A stretch of 64,000 bases of DNA from contig RXIY01000064.1 of assembly GCA_003963405.1 (NCBI GenBank), forward strand, positions 90,993 through 154,992. Reading direction: 5' to 3'. The notes under the pieces are model-generated. The model made no database searches. It saw only the letters and a list, made by a program, of their open reading frames with translations, and was not told the DNA's origin. This DNA is from Hyphomicrobiales bacterium (lineage in GTDB: Bacteria; Pseudomonadota; Alphaproteobacteria; Rhizobiales; Beijerinckiaceae). The position numbers and the translations under genes were made by a program. Below, piece after piece: positions 53,050 to 61,068 of this stretch. How positions within the stretch are numbered: position 1 is the first letter of the stretch; each line of letters starts with the position of its first letter.

Positions 53050-54801
53050 TCACGCCGGCGCGATCAAGCGCCCTTGTTCAAGTCGCAGGACCTGGCAGGC
53101 GGCGCCGACGCGCGCGGGGCGATGGGTCACGAGGACCATCGTCACCCGACCGACGAGCGCCTCTATCCCTTCCAGAACCATTCGTTCGTTCGCCTCGTCC
53201 AGCGAACTTGTCGGTTCATCGAGGATCAGGAGAGCGGGGCGACGGAGAAGAGCGCGCGCGAGGGCCAGTCTTTGCCTTTCGCCGCCGGAAAACCGCGTTC
53301 CGCGATCGCCGACGATCGTCTCGAGCCCCTCGGGCAGCGCATCGACAAACCCCGCCGCTCCGGCCAGCGTCAGCGCCTCGCGCAGTTCGGACTGACTTGC
53401 ATGGGGTTTGGCGATCGACAAATTCGCCCGAATGGTGGAGTGAAACAGAAAGGGATCCTGCGCGACATAAGCGATGGATTGCCGCCATAGCTGCGCCAGT
53501 TCGCCTATCAGCTCCCGGTCGTCGATGCGGATTTTGCCCTCCGTGGGGGACAGGAGCCCGGCCAGCAAATCGAGAAGCGTGCTCTTGCCGGCTCCAGAAG
53601 AGCCGGTCAGGACAGTCAGTGCGCCTTTCGGCAGGCGCAGGGTGACGTCGCGCAACGCCTCTGGCGCGTTTTCCGCGTGCGCGAAGGAGACCTTTTCGAA
53701 ACGTATCTCTCTCTCGAGGTTGAACGCCTGCTGCGGCTCGCCATGCGGCGTTTCGCGCGCCGCGGAGCAGTCCCTCAAGAGCGCCAGAATGGTCTGGGCG
53801 GCGGGCGCGACGTGCAAGAGCTCCTGCGCCGCCTGCTGTAGAGACTGCACCAGGGGCAGGAGCCGGTAGAAGATCAGAGCCAGCACCAGAACCTGCGCCA
53901 CCGGCATGTGAAACGCGCCGGCGCTGACGCCGAGGAAAACCGCGACCGCACAGGCGCCGGCGATCTCTTGCATCGTCCGGGCGTTGCCCTGGCTTTTGAC
54001 GAAAGACAGGAAATTTCGCCTTATCTCGTCGACGGTTGTGGCGAAGGCCGAGACATATTGCTCTTCGGCGACATAGCTTTTGGCGATCTTCAGCCCGGCG
54101 AGAAACTCGGAGACCGCATGCTGGTAGTCCTGATAGGCGGTCGTCAGCGCTTCGCCGAGGCGCAGACTTTCGCTCAGCCTGCCCCGCGCAATCCAGACAA
54201 GGGAGAAACCGACCGCGAGCGCAGCAAGGGTCAAGACGGGGGCGATCACGCAAGCTGCGGCGATATGCGCGCCGATGAGCAACATGCGGCTCGGCATTTG
54301 CAGCGCGTAATACACCGCCGTGTCGAGGCGATCGGTCTCGGCGGTGAGAGCGGCCAGCAAATCCGCAGGCCGAAGCCGGCGCAAAAAGGACCAGTTGGCG
54401 TGTGCGATCGCCGAATAAAGACGAACGCGCGTTTCGCTCAGAAAATTCAGGCGCAAGTTGGTGAGGTAAAGGTCGCTCCGGCGATTGAGCAGCGAACGGG
54501 CCGCCGCCACGGCGATGAAGATCGCCAATACGCTGGTGAGATTGAGCTGCACGCCGAGACGTTGCAGCCAATGCGGCAGCCAGGTCATCGGTCCCTGCGT
54601 CGGCCCGCCGGCGGGATCGAGCGACTGGATCAGCGGAACCAGAAAAAGCAGCGCCGCGCCTTCGCTCAGGCCCGAACTCAAAGCCAGGGCGCTGGCGATA
54701 AAGAGGCGACGCGCTCCCACTTCGGCGACGAGCAATCGCCAGAAGCGCGCAATCTGACGTAACGCGTCGAGAACAGTGGCGGCGGCGGGCGCGTCGCTCA
54801 A
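53050..54801 (-). CDS. ABC exporter of the lasso cluster (D protein)
   Basis: A 583-residue half-transporter: six-span membrane domain (about 20-330), then the nucleotide-binding domain with Walker A LTGSSGAGKSTLLDLLAG, signature TRFSGGERQRLALARALLRRPALLILDEPTSSLDE, and H-loop VLVTHRPARV. It resembles the McjD-type exporters that carry mature lasso peptides out and give self-immunity. It is the last gene of the leftward cluster; the start is TTG 54801 with GGAG about 9 bases upstream. Confidence 0.93.
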   Translation of the reverse strand: MSDAPAAATVLDALRQIARFWRLLVAEVGARRLFIASALALSSGLSEGAALLFLVPLIQSLDPAGGPTQGPMTWLPHWLQRLGVQLNLTSVLAIFIAVAAARSLLNRRSDLYLTNLRLNFLSETRVRLYSAIAHANWSFLRRLRPADLLAALTAETDRLDTAVYYALQMPSRMLLIGAHIAAACVIAPVLTLAALAVGFSLVWIARGRLSESLRLGEALTTAYQDYQHAVSEFLAGLKIAKSYVAEEQYVSAFATTVDEIRRNFLSFVKSQGNARTMQEIAGACAVAVFLGVSAGAFHMPVAQVLVLALIFYRLLPLVQSLQQAAQELLHVAPAAQTILALLRDCSAARETPHGEPQQAFNLEREIRFEKVSFAHAENAPEALRDVTLRLPKGALTVLTGSSGAGKSTLLDLLAGLLSPTEGKIRIDDRELIGELAQLWRQSIAYVAQDPFLFHSTIRANLSIAKPHASQSELREALTLAGAAGFVDALPEGLETIVGDRGTRFSGGERQRLALARALLRRPALLILDEPTSSLDEANERMVLEGIEALVGRVTMVLVTHRPARVGAACQVLRLEQGRLIAPA

Positions 54802-54864
54802 ATTGGAAATCTCCAGGGCCGCGAAGTTTTACGGAGACTTTGGCAGGTCGAGGAGGCGCACGGC

Positions 54865-55008
54865 CTAGCCGGAGAGCTCCGCGCGATTGTCCCCAGGCTC
54901 GGCCACGGCGCATTCATCCGACCGGCCGAACCAGCCCGCGAAGGACGCCAACGCCTCCGGGTCGTCCAAAGCCCGCCCGACCGCCGGCAGACCCCGGAGT
55001 CGGCGCAT
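54865..55008 (-). CDS. possible 47-residue peptide coupled to B1
   Basis: A short ORF whose ATG overlaps the B1 stop codon (TAATG, 55006-55010), the arrangement of translationally coupled genes. It reads MRRLRGLPAVGRALDDPEAL and continues through FAGWFGRSDECAVAE to a Ser-Gly end. It carries no RiPP leader motif. It could be a small partner or an accidental open frame; the overlap is the main support. Confidence 0.4.
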   Translation of the reverse strand: MRRLRGLPAVGRALDDPEALASFAGWFGRSDECAVAEPGDNRAELSG

Positions 55009-55286
55009 TATGCGTCCTTCATCCACAACAGACGACGGGCCAGCAGCTCTTCCACCAATTGCGCGATATCGCGGTCGAGCTCATCCGGCGCCACCTCGAA
55101 TTCGTCCAACAGGCTCTCGCGAGCCTCTTCGAGCGCTTTTCCATCCCTGATGCATCGGAACATGCAGGCGCCGACCTGGTTGAGGCCGTAATAGGTTCCA
55201 TTTCTCAGATCCAGAAGGACGATTTCCTCTCCGACCTCCTGAACCAGGATATCGGGAGAAATGACCAGATTATCGACCGAGTTCAT
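55008..55286 (-). CDS. PqqD-like RiPP recognition protein (lasso B1)
   Basis: A 92-residue winged-helix RiPP recognition element of the PqqD type. It shows the expected NLVISPDILVQEVGEEIVLLDLRNGTYYGLNQVGACMF pattern and a C-terminal helical half (EEARESLLDEFEVAPDELDRDIAQLVEELLARRLL). B1 proteins bind the leader of the precursor through its YxxPxL motif and present it to B2 and C. Its start overlaps the stop of the kinase-like gene by 4 bases. The leader motif is present in the peptide at 56300-56464. Confidence 0.94.
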   Translation of the reverse strand: MNSVDNLVISPDILVQEVGEEIVLLDLRNGTYYGLNQVGACMFRCIRDGKALEEARESLLDEFEVAPDELDRDIAQLVEELLARRLLWMKDA

Positions 55287-56197
55287 GAGGTCGCTCCCTC
55301 GGATGTCGCATGCTCGACGATGGCCTTTCGCACCCGCCCGAGTTCATCGAGCCGCCGCGGATAATCGAGTTCGTAACCGACGAGCGCATCTGTCAGAGCT
55401 GCTATCCGTTTGAAGTGGCTGGCGACGATGGCGGGGTCCTCCACGTCGAGCAGGAAAGAATTCTTCGCCCAGCCCATGAGGGTTTCGGCTTTGGAGAGTT
55501 TGCGGAACACAGTCTCTTGCGCGCCGCCGTCCCCCAGAAAATAGGCGACGCGCAAGGGCCGGGGCTGATCGCAATAGGCGAGTCCGGATCCGGCCAGAAA
55601 CCGGGTCTTCGTCGTGAAATGCAATGCCGCGGCGCGCTCGACGCCGCTTTTCGACAGGATTTTTTCGCTGTCGCTCCAGAGGCGAACGGACGGATGGCCA
55701 GGCGCCACCTGGAACCCATCGTCGCAAGGCTCGAGCATCAATCCGTCATCGACGAGGAGGCGATGCCCGCTGCTTGCGAAGCTGGCCACCAACGTCGATT
55801 TGCCGCGCCCCGACTGGCCGAGAAACACAACCGCCGACTCCCCGATTTCGACGGCGCCGCCGTGAAACACATAGCGCCCCCGATTCCCCAGCAGGACTGG
55901 AAGAACCTGACTTTGGAACAGGTGGTGCGGGGTCGCGTCATCGACGCCCGGTGCGGGAAAACAGGAGATGCGGGAGCCCTCCTCCGCCACCTCGAAATCC
56001 GCCAGACCGGGAAAGCGCAGGAGATAGCCGGACGGCATGCGGTAAAATTGCGCGGCGCGGCTCCCGTCCGGAAAAACCCACTCATAGAAAGGCGGGTCCA
56101 AGTCGGGCGCCTGCTCGCGCCGCGCCAAAATCGTGAAATCGGGAACCCCCACACCGCTCTCCGAACCCGAGTCCCGCACGCGAGCCGTCATCCACAT
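55283..56197 (-). CDS. HPr-kinase-like protein of the lasso cluster
   Basis: A 304-residue protein with an N-terminal domain of about 110 residues and an HPr-kinase-type P-loop fold. The P-loop GQSGRGKST is at 127-135, followed by the LLVDDGLML segment carrying the catalytic-type Asp. Related kinases in the paeninodin class of lasso clusters phosphorylate the precursor at a C-terminal Ser/Thr. The precursor here ends in Lys-Pro, so the target is uncertain. A 4-base overlap joins it to B1. The start at 56197 has no clear ribosome-binding site; ATG 56191 is an alternative. Confidence 0.88.
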   Translation of the reverse strand: MWMTARVRDSGSESGVGVPDFTILARREQAPDLDPPFYEWVFPDGSRAAQFYRMPSGYLLRFPGLADFEVAEEGSRISCFPAPGVDDATPHHLFQSQVLPVLLGNRGRYVFHGGAVEIGESAVVFLGQSGRGKSTLVASFASSGHRLLVDDGLMLEPCDDGFQVAPGHPSVRLWSDSEKILSKSGVERAAALHFTTKTRFLAGSGLAYCDQPRPLRVAYFLGDGGAQETVFRKLSKAETLMGWAKNSFLLDVEDPAIVASHFKRIAALTDALVGYELDYPRRLDELGRVRKAIVEHATSEGATS

Positions 56198-56299
56198 GCT
56201 TCGAGGGAAATCGGCAACCGAAAAGAGCGACCCACAACGGATGCCGGATCCGCCGCGAAACCTTTCTGTTTCAGCTCCCGATCTCTGGGCAGGCGCGAC

Positions 56300-56464
56300 T
56301 CAAGGCTTGGCGCGGTTGGGACCGTTATGCTCGTAATTCTCTCTGCGGCCCGAGCAGCCGGATTGGACCAGTTTCTTCACGGTCCCATAGACAGTCAATT
56401 CCGGACGCGCATAGGTTTTCCGGTCAGCGTCCGCCTGCGTCGGCTCAATATTTTTCTGGTCCAT
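56300..56464 (-). CDS. lasso-peptide precursor (A), 54 residues
   Basis: A short gene inside the RiPP cluster, between the cyclase and kinase genes. AAGGAG lies 7 bases before the ATG. Residues 16-27 read KTYARPELTVYG, the leader signature YxxPxL...G bound by B1 proteins. If the core begins at Ser35, the Tyr, Pro, Leu and Gly fall at -17, -14, -12 and -8, the spacing I recall for the fusilassin leader. Position -2 is then Val where Thr is usual. The core is SGCSGRRENYEHNGPNRAKP, with Glu8 positioned to close an eight-residue ring. Other registers (Gly36-Glu42, seven; Cys37-Glu45, nine) are possible. No product is described to my knowledge. Confidence 0.88.
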   Translation of the reverse strand: MDQKNIEPTQADADRKTYARPELTVYGTVKKLVQSGCSGRRENYEHNGPNRAKP

Positions 56465-56507
56465 AGGTCTCTCCTTAAGGCAGACGCGATCAGAAATGCA
56501 GGCGGGA

Positions 56508-58406
56508 TCAGCCGCCTCTGAATTCGCGCTCCGTCAACCAAACGCTCAACGCGCCGAGGCCGAACCGCTCGAGCAACTGCTCGTCGTCGACGCTCCCGGC
56601 AGACTCAACGAAACTTACCCACCTAGCCAAATTGTCCCGGCGAAGGTCACAGATTTGAGGATAAACGTCAACCATCTTCTGAAACAGTGTATGATGAAAT
56701 TTCCAGCCTGGATTGCCGTTTATGCTCCTCCTCCACAGAACCTCCTCAGGAAGTATGCTGTCCATGCTCCGCCGCAGGAGGCGCTTGTACCACTCGGCGT
56801 ATAGTTTTGATTCAACCGGCATTCTCACTGCAAATTCGATCATTCTGCGGTCGGAAAACGGACTGCGGGGCTCCACCCCTTTCGAGAACGCGATTTCCCC
56901 GTAGACCTCATGCGCAAAGGACAGAAGGCCGGAAGTGAAGTATCGCGCGTGGTGCGCCTGATCGCCCCGGTTCCGCGCCTTCGCCGCAGCCTCGCGGCGC
57001 AGTGCGTATTTCGTCGCCAGCGCGCCTCTCGTGACCTCTGTATAGGAGCAAGCGGCGCCCCCCCGCAGCAGGGCGCGCTGATCTCGCGATTCCCGATGGA
57101 TGTTCCGAACATATTCGGGGGCAAGGGCGGCCAGTCCCTGACGCGCCGCTTGCCGGAGGGCCGACACCCGGCTGACCCCATGCCGGACGTGGGCGCGAAA
57201 GATGGCCGGGAGAGACCCAAACGATCTCTCGCGAAGGACGGCGTTCAGGCTTCCCTCATAGCCGTAAAACAGCAGATCGCCGGCCATGCCGTCTAAAGCG
57301 ACCCTGCAGCCCTTGGCGCTCGCCGCTCCGTAGATCAAATGCGCCACCAATCCATGAGTGAGCGCGAAGGGCTCATCCGCCGCACAGCCGGCTGCCAGAA
57401 ACGCGCGGCACGTCTCGCCTGACAGGCTGGAAGTCAGAATCTCCGCGTCTATCCAGTCGTCCCGCTCGATGACGCTTCTTATGCAGGGCCAGTCCAGACA
57501 GTTTTCCCGATCGTCGCGGATGAGGGAGAATGTGCGCAGAGGCTCGCTGAGACGCCCTCTGAATTCCTTGCTGATGAGGCTGACGATCGATGTGGAGTCG
57601 AGTCCGCCGCTCAGCGCCGCGCCGATCGGCCCTATGCTTCTCAAGCGGCATTTCACGGCCACGCGCAGCTGTTCGAGAAATGCTTCCGCGCATTCGTCGA
57701 GCGACGCAAAGGAGACCGCCGGGAGGTTGCCGGGATCCCAGTACCGCCAGCTTACCGCGCCTTCCGCGGCGACCTTGATCGCGTGTCCGGCCGGCAGCCG
57801 CTTGATATTGCAGTAGAAGGTTCCGATTTCGTCGTCCCGATCGAATTCGGGCGCGATGAAATCGACGACCCGCGAGTCATTCAGCCTGGCGTCGATGCGC
57901 CCAAGCGCCAACAGGCCCTTGATCTCCGACGCGAAAGCAAACCAGCCCGCGCCCTCGTGATAATAGAAGTGCCGCGCGCCCGCCGCGTCCCGCGCGCCGA
58001 ACAACTGCCTTCGCCGCGAATCCCAGACGAAAAAGACGAACTCGCCGATGATCCAGTGAGGGCATTCCTCGCCCCACGTCTCGTAAGCTCGCAAAACCAG
58101 CTCTGCATCCGTATCGCCGTGCAACACGACGCCCCGCCACATGAGCTCCCGCGTCAGATCCTCACGATTATCGACCCGGCCGTCCATGACCAGGACGAGG
58201 CTTCCATCTTCATTCGTCAGCGGCTGCGATTCGTGAAGAGACTCGGGCGTCGTCCGCAGCATGCAGTGCCCGAGACCAACCGATCCCTCGACGCGCTGCG
58301 CGCATCCATCGGGCCCACGCAGGGCCATCGCAGTCGTCATCTTTTCGACCGCCGCCGCCTCGACGGGAGCGCCGTCGAATTGCACGACGCCAGCTATGGC
58401 GCTCAT
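56508..58406 (-). CDS. asparagine-synthetase-like lasso cyclase (C)
   Basis: A 632-residue AsnB homologue that in lasso systems adenylates the Asp/Glu side chain of the core and closes the macrolactam with the free N-terminus. The N-terminal Ntn domain begins MSAIAGVVQFDG: residue 2 is Ser where glutamine-using AsnB has the nucleophile Cys, so glutaminase activity should be absent, as fits a cyclase. The ATP pyrophosphatase motif SGGLDSTS is near 265. The start at 58406 lies 13 bases after the B2 stop; upstream codons to 58472 overlap B2 and are not used. The precursor gene follows 43 bases downstream. Confidence 0.95.
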   Translation of the reverse strand: MSAIAGVVQFDGAPVEAAAVEKMTTAMALRGPDGCAQRVEGSVGLGHCMLRTTPESLHESQPLTNEDGSLVLVMDGRVDNREDLTRELMWRGVVLHGDTDAELVLRAYETWGEECPHWIIGEFVFFVWDSRRRQLFGARDAAGARHFYYHEGAGWFAFASEIKGLLALGRIDARLNDSRVVDFIAPEFDRDDEIGTFYCNIKRLPAGHAIKVAAEGAVSWRYWDPGNLPAVSFASLDECAEAFLEQLRVAVKCRLRSIGPIGAALSGGLDSTSIVSLISKEFRGRLSEPLRTFSLIRDDRENCLDWPCIRSVIERDDWIDAEILTSSLSGETCRAFLAAGCAADEPFALTHGLVAHLIYGAASAKGCRVALDGMAGDLLFYGYEGSLNAVLRERSFGSLPAIFRAHVRHGVSRVSALRQAARQGLAALAPEYVRNIHRESRDQRALLRGGAACSYTEVTRGALATKYALRREAAAKARNRGDQAHHARYFTSGLLSFAHEVYGEIAFSKGVEPRSPFSDRRMIEFAVRMPVESKLYAEWYKRLLRRSMDSILPEEVLWRRSINGNPGWKFHHTLFQKMVDVYPQICDLRRDNLARWVSFVESAGSVDDEQLLERFGLGALSVWLTEREFRGG

Positions 58407-58419
58407 TGCCGAAACGACC

Positions 58420-58854
58420 TCATGTGAAAGATTTTTCGAAAACGGCGTAATGCTTTCCGACATCCGCCGCATCGTTCACGGGGACGCCCGCGACTTCGAT
58501 CCAGGCGTGGCCCATGAGGCGGCCGGGGGCCAATCGCGTGCCGATCCGCAACTCGCACATGACGCCGAGACGGCGCAACAGCCAGGCCAGATACAAGGAT
58601 CGGATCAGGCAATTGTCGGATCCGAAAAGGTGGAAACCCGCCGTGTTGACGAGACGGGCGATCTTCACGACGTCGTCATGGGAAACCGGCGCCCGCCCAG
58701 GCGAAGGGGCCCCGATGAACCAGCGCATGAAGCTCTTGAATCCAAGGACCTGCAACGCCAGCCAGAAAATCGGCATCAAGACGAACGCCATCCCCAGGAT
58801 CCGCCTCTCACGTCCCGAGAGAGAGAAAAATTTTGCGTATCTTGTTGCTGGCAC
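58420..58854 (-). CDS. transglutaminase-like lasso leader peptidase (B2)
   Basis: A 144-residue protein of the Transglut_core3 family, the cysteine protease that removes the leader in split-B lasso systems. The catalytic triad is visible: Cys82 in DNCLIRSLYLAWLLRRLG, His116 in GHAWIEVAG and Asp128 in VNDAAD. It has an N-terminal hydrophobic segment (about 19-41), common in this family. The start is GTG 58854. It is the first recognised gene of the leftward cluster and is followed by the cyclase. Confidence 0.93.
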   Translation of the reverse strand: MPATRYAKFFSLSGRERRILGMAFVLMPIFWLALQVLGFKSFMRWFIGAPSPGRAPVSHDDVVKIARLVNTAGFHLFGSDNCLIRSLYLAWLLRRLGVMCELRIGTRLAPGRLMGHAWIEVAGVPVNDAADVGKHYAVFEKSFT

Positions 58855-59176
58855 GACAACATCCCAAGCTGAAACTACCTGCCGCCGCGTCCGTTTTCAG
58901 CTGCGAAGAAAATAGATGCGCGGCGGAATGATCGCCTGTTTGCCAATTTATATGGCAGCCGCGCGGCAAAGTCTCAACCTATGGCCGTGGACACTTGCCT
59001 GACGCCCCAAATACGCGCGTCACACATACGGAAAGCCCGCAGCGCCTCCGGCCGCCGCCCGCTCCCAATTTGGTCGCTTCGGCGATGACCGCGTCGCCAC
59101 AATCCGCCAGCGAGCGCAGAGGGCGCGATCGTTCGTGGAGTTCGTGGTGCGCAAGAGGGTATCGAATCCATCGCAT
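58855..59176. other. region upstream of the lasso cluster
   Basis: Expected to contain the cluster promoter (leftward). A 65-codon leftward frame (58979-59176, MRWIRYPLAHHELHERS...) is open, but has no ribosome-binding site or recognised domain; its composition hints at a decayed gene. Not called. Confidence 0.4.
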
Positions 59177-59250
59177 AAAACTCTGAATTAATTTAGTATA
59201 AGTTCGATAAAAAAATTTTATACCAGCAAATATACCAACGAATTTTTTTG
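59177..59250. other. AT-rich block at the probable left edge of the integrated element
   Basis: A strikingly AT-rich stretch in GC-rich DNA, containing GTATAA (59196-59201) inverted against TTATAC (59218-59223) and a further TATACC at 59231-59236. It lies between the lasso cluster and the mobile-element genes and may mark the junction or an attachment site. Inference from composition and place. Confidence 0.4.
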
Positions 59251-59601
59251 CTTGGGCCATGCCCGGATGGCGTCGAAAATCGTGGTTTCGAGGGTCCGTC
59301 CGCTGAGCGCGAACACTTCGGGGCTCTCTCGCCCGCGTCCGCCTGATACGTTCCGTCCGTTATCCTCTGCCAACCCGCCCCCTTCCGTTCCCTCCCGACA
59401 CGCCGTCCGTGATCGGCGGGCGGCGGCTGGGCGAGGGCGCCCGTTGGCCAAGCCATGAAGACCGGGGCCTCTGGCCTACAGTGCGACGGCTTCACTCTTT
59501 GCCCGCGTGCCTCCCGGCTCATTTACTCTCGCTCCCTCTTCTTTTCTCGCCCCGCCCCCTTCCGTCTTCTTCCGCCACCTGTCCGCGTCGGGCCGGGTCG
59601 C

Positions 59602-59903
59602 TTGGACGGCGCTTGGACGGTCTTGGACGGGGCTGGACGGCAAGCCCTTCGACCGCAACGCCTAGCGTTCCGGGCCTTTGGTCGGGGTGGACGAGTTGGA
59701 CGGCGTTCTTACGCTCCTGTCTTCGCGTATCGCGCGCGATGCGTCGCGCGGGCGCTCGCGGGCGCGCCTCCCCCTCTCTCTCTTCTCTTTTTCGTTATTA
59801 AAGAATAGGGACCGTCCAACCCGTCCAAGCCGTCCAGAACCTCTCAATTTCAGTGCGTTATGAGCAGCCGGCTTGCCGTCCGAGCCCGTCCAAGCCCGTC
59901 CAA
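59602..59903. repeat. TTGGACGG octamer array, origin-like
   Basis: TTGGACGG occurs at 59602, 59613, 59623 and 59696, with a one-base variant at 59633. Its complement CCGTCCAA occurs at 59812, 59821, 59886 and 59896, with a one-base variant at 59830. Close copies are 9 to 11 bases apart, about one helical turn. The two groups face each other across a segment with a pyrimidine tract and an AT-rich core (about 59760-59808). This layout resembles iterons around an unwinding element. It sits on the flank of an element that encodes its own primase-helicase. Confidence 0.65.
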
Positions 59904-60221
59904 AGTTGACAAAAATCAAGGGCGGCAACCAACGGCGGCGGAGCCGCTCGGGGCGCGGCGGAGGTTTCGAGGTCAGAAGAGGAAGGAAAGGTAACCTTAT
60001 TTGCGCGCCGGATTGCTAGCGGAATATCGGGCTGCTGTGCCCCGCGTCGGGCAAGGGTGCTCGGAAGGACCCGTGCGGCTGGCACGGCTTCACCCGCGCG
60101 CGGCGCCGGGCCATTTCTGAGCGGTCGGGTGGGGAATAGAAGACAGGGGGAGCGGGGAGGGAGACGCAGGCGGGAGGCGACGCCATGCCGGCGAGGCGGC
60201 GCCGCCGGGAGCGATGGCTTC
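59904..60221. other. non-coding segment left of the element's genes
   Basis: No supported gene on either strand; open frames here have no start signals and look like shadows of GC-rich DNA. Confidence 0.4.
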
Positions 60222-60974
60222 TTATCCGCCGGCGCGGCGCGCGCGTTCCCATTCGTCTCGGGCTTCGATGTTGCGCGATTCGTTTCGTCTTTGGAGATCG
60301 CGCCACGCGTCGAGCGTTGAGGCGTCGGTTTGCTCTTCGGGAACAAGCGGGCGGCGTTCCGACGCGGCGGCGTCCCGCGCGGCCTGTTCCGACGCGAGCG
60401 CGTCGAGATCGGCGCGGGAGAGCGCCGAGAACGTCTCGGGCAGGGGAAGCGCCAGCGGCGGGCGGGAGACGAGGCGCGCGAAGATGAAATCTGCATCCTT
60501 GACAATCTCGGCGGCGAGACGCCGAGCGTTCTCAACCCATTCGGACGCGAGCTTGCCGACATGCAATTGCGCGTCGAATGCGGCGTTCTTGGCTTCATCC
60601 AGTTCGGCAAGCAGCGGCGGAAACAGCGCCGGCGCGGCGGCAAGGGCCGCGCGTGTGCGGCGGAGTTCGTCGCGCGTCTTTTCGATTTCGACGCGGCGCT
60701 CGGCAATATCCGCGTCTTCGGCCGGGAACTCTTCGCCGCCGACGCCCAACGCCCGCGCGGCGAGGGCGGCCCCGCCGGCCGTCGAGATTTCGGATTCGAG
60801 AGCTTGCGCGCGGCGGTCGAGATCGGCCGCGCGTTGTTCGAGATCATCGAAGCCGGCGCGCGCGGCGCGTACGCGGGCGAGAGTGTGATTCAATCGCGCC
60901 ATCGCGTCGCGCCGTGCGGGAATTGTCTCCTTCAAGTCGAGACGGTCGACTGCAAAAGCGGGCGGATTTTTCAT
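60222..60974 (-). CDS. coiled-coil protein of the integrated element
   Basis: A 250-residue, strongly helical protein from the ATG at 60974 (AGGA upstream), with Ala/Arg/Glu-rich heptads over most of its length (RVRAARAGFDDLEQRAADLDRRAQALESEIS; ERRVEIEKTRDELRRTRAAL). No domain recognised. Such proteins are common in phages and satellites as scaffolds or accessory factors. It is separated from the gene upstream by a terminator, so it has its own promoter or relies on read-through. Confidence 0.65.
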   Translation of the reverse strand: MKNPPAFAVDRLDLKETIPARRDAMARLNHTLARVRAARAGFDDLEQRAADLDRRAQALESEISTAGGAALAARALGVGGEEFPAEDADIAERRVEIEKTRDELRRTRAALAAAPALFPPLLAELDEAKNAAFDAQLHVGKLASEWVENARRLAAEIVKDADFIFARLVSRPPLALPLPETFSALSRADLDALASEQAARDAAASERRPLVPEEQTDASTLDAWRDLQRRNESRNIEARDEWERARRAGG

Positions 60975-60993
60975 TGTCGTTTCCTTTCGTGAG

Positions 60994-61031
60994 AAAAAAA
61001 GGCCGACGCCGGGAAGCTGCGGCGCCGGCCT
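60994..61031 (-). terminator. Rho-independent terminator in the element
   Basis: On the minus strand a 12-bp stem (AGGCCGGCGCCG with CGGCGTCGGCCT, one G-U pair) is followed by seven T residues (A at 60994-61000 on the + strand). It ends the primase-HTH-protease-tail transcript. Confidence 0.85.
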
Positions 61032-61068
61032 GCCCATCGCTGCGGCGAGCGCCGCGCGGCGGGATCGG

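Noticed and set aside
58979..59176. 65-codon leftward ORF upstream of lasso B2, considered as a second precursor or decayed gene
   Set aside because: No YxxPxL leader motif, no ribosome-binding site, and mixed signals between frames.
59455..59808. Overlapping open frames on both strands across the octamer array
   Set aside because: Low-complexity Pro/Arg/Ser translations without start signals; the repeats explain the sequence better.
59602..59903. CRISPR array
   Set aside because: Repeats are only 8 bases, unevenly spaced and in both orientations, with no cas genes nearby.
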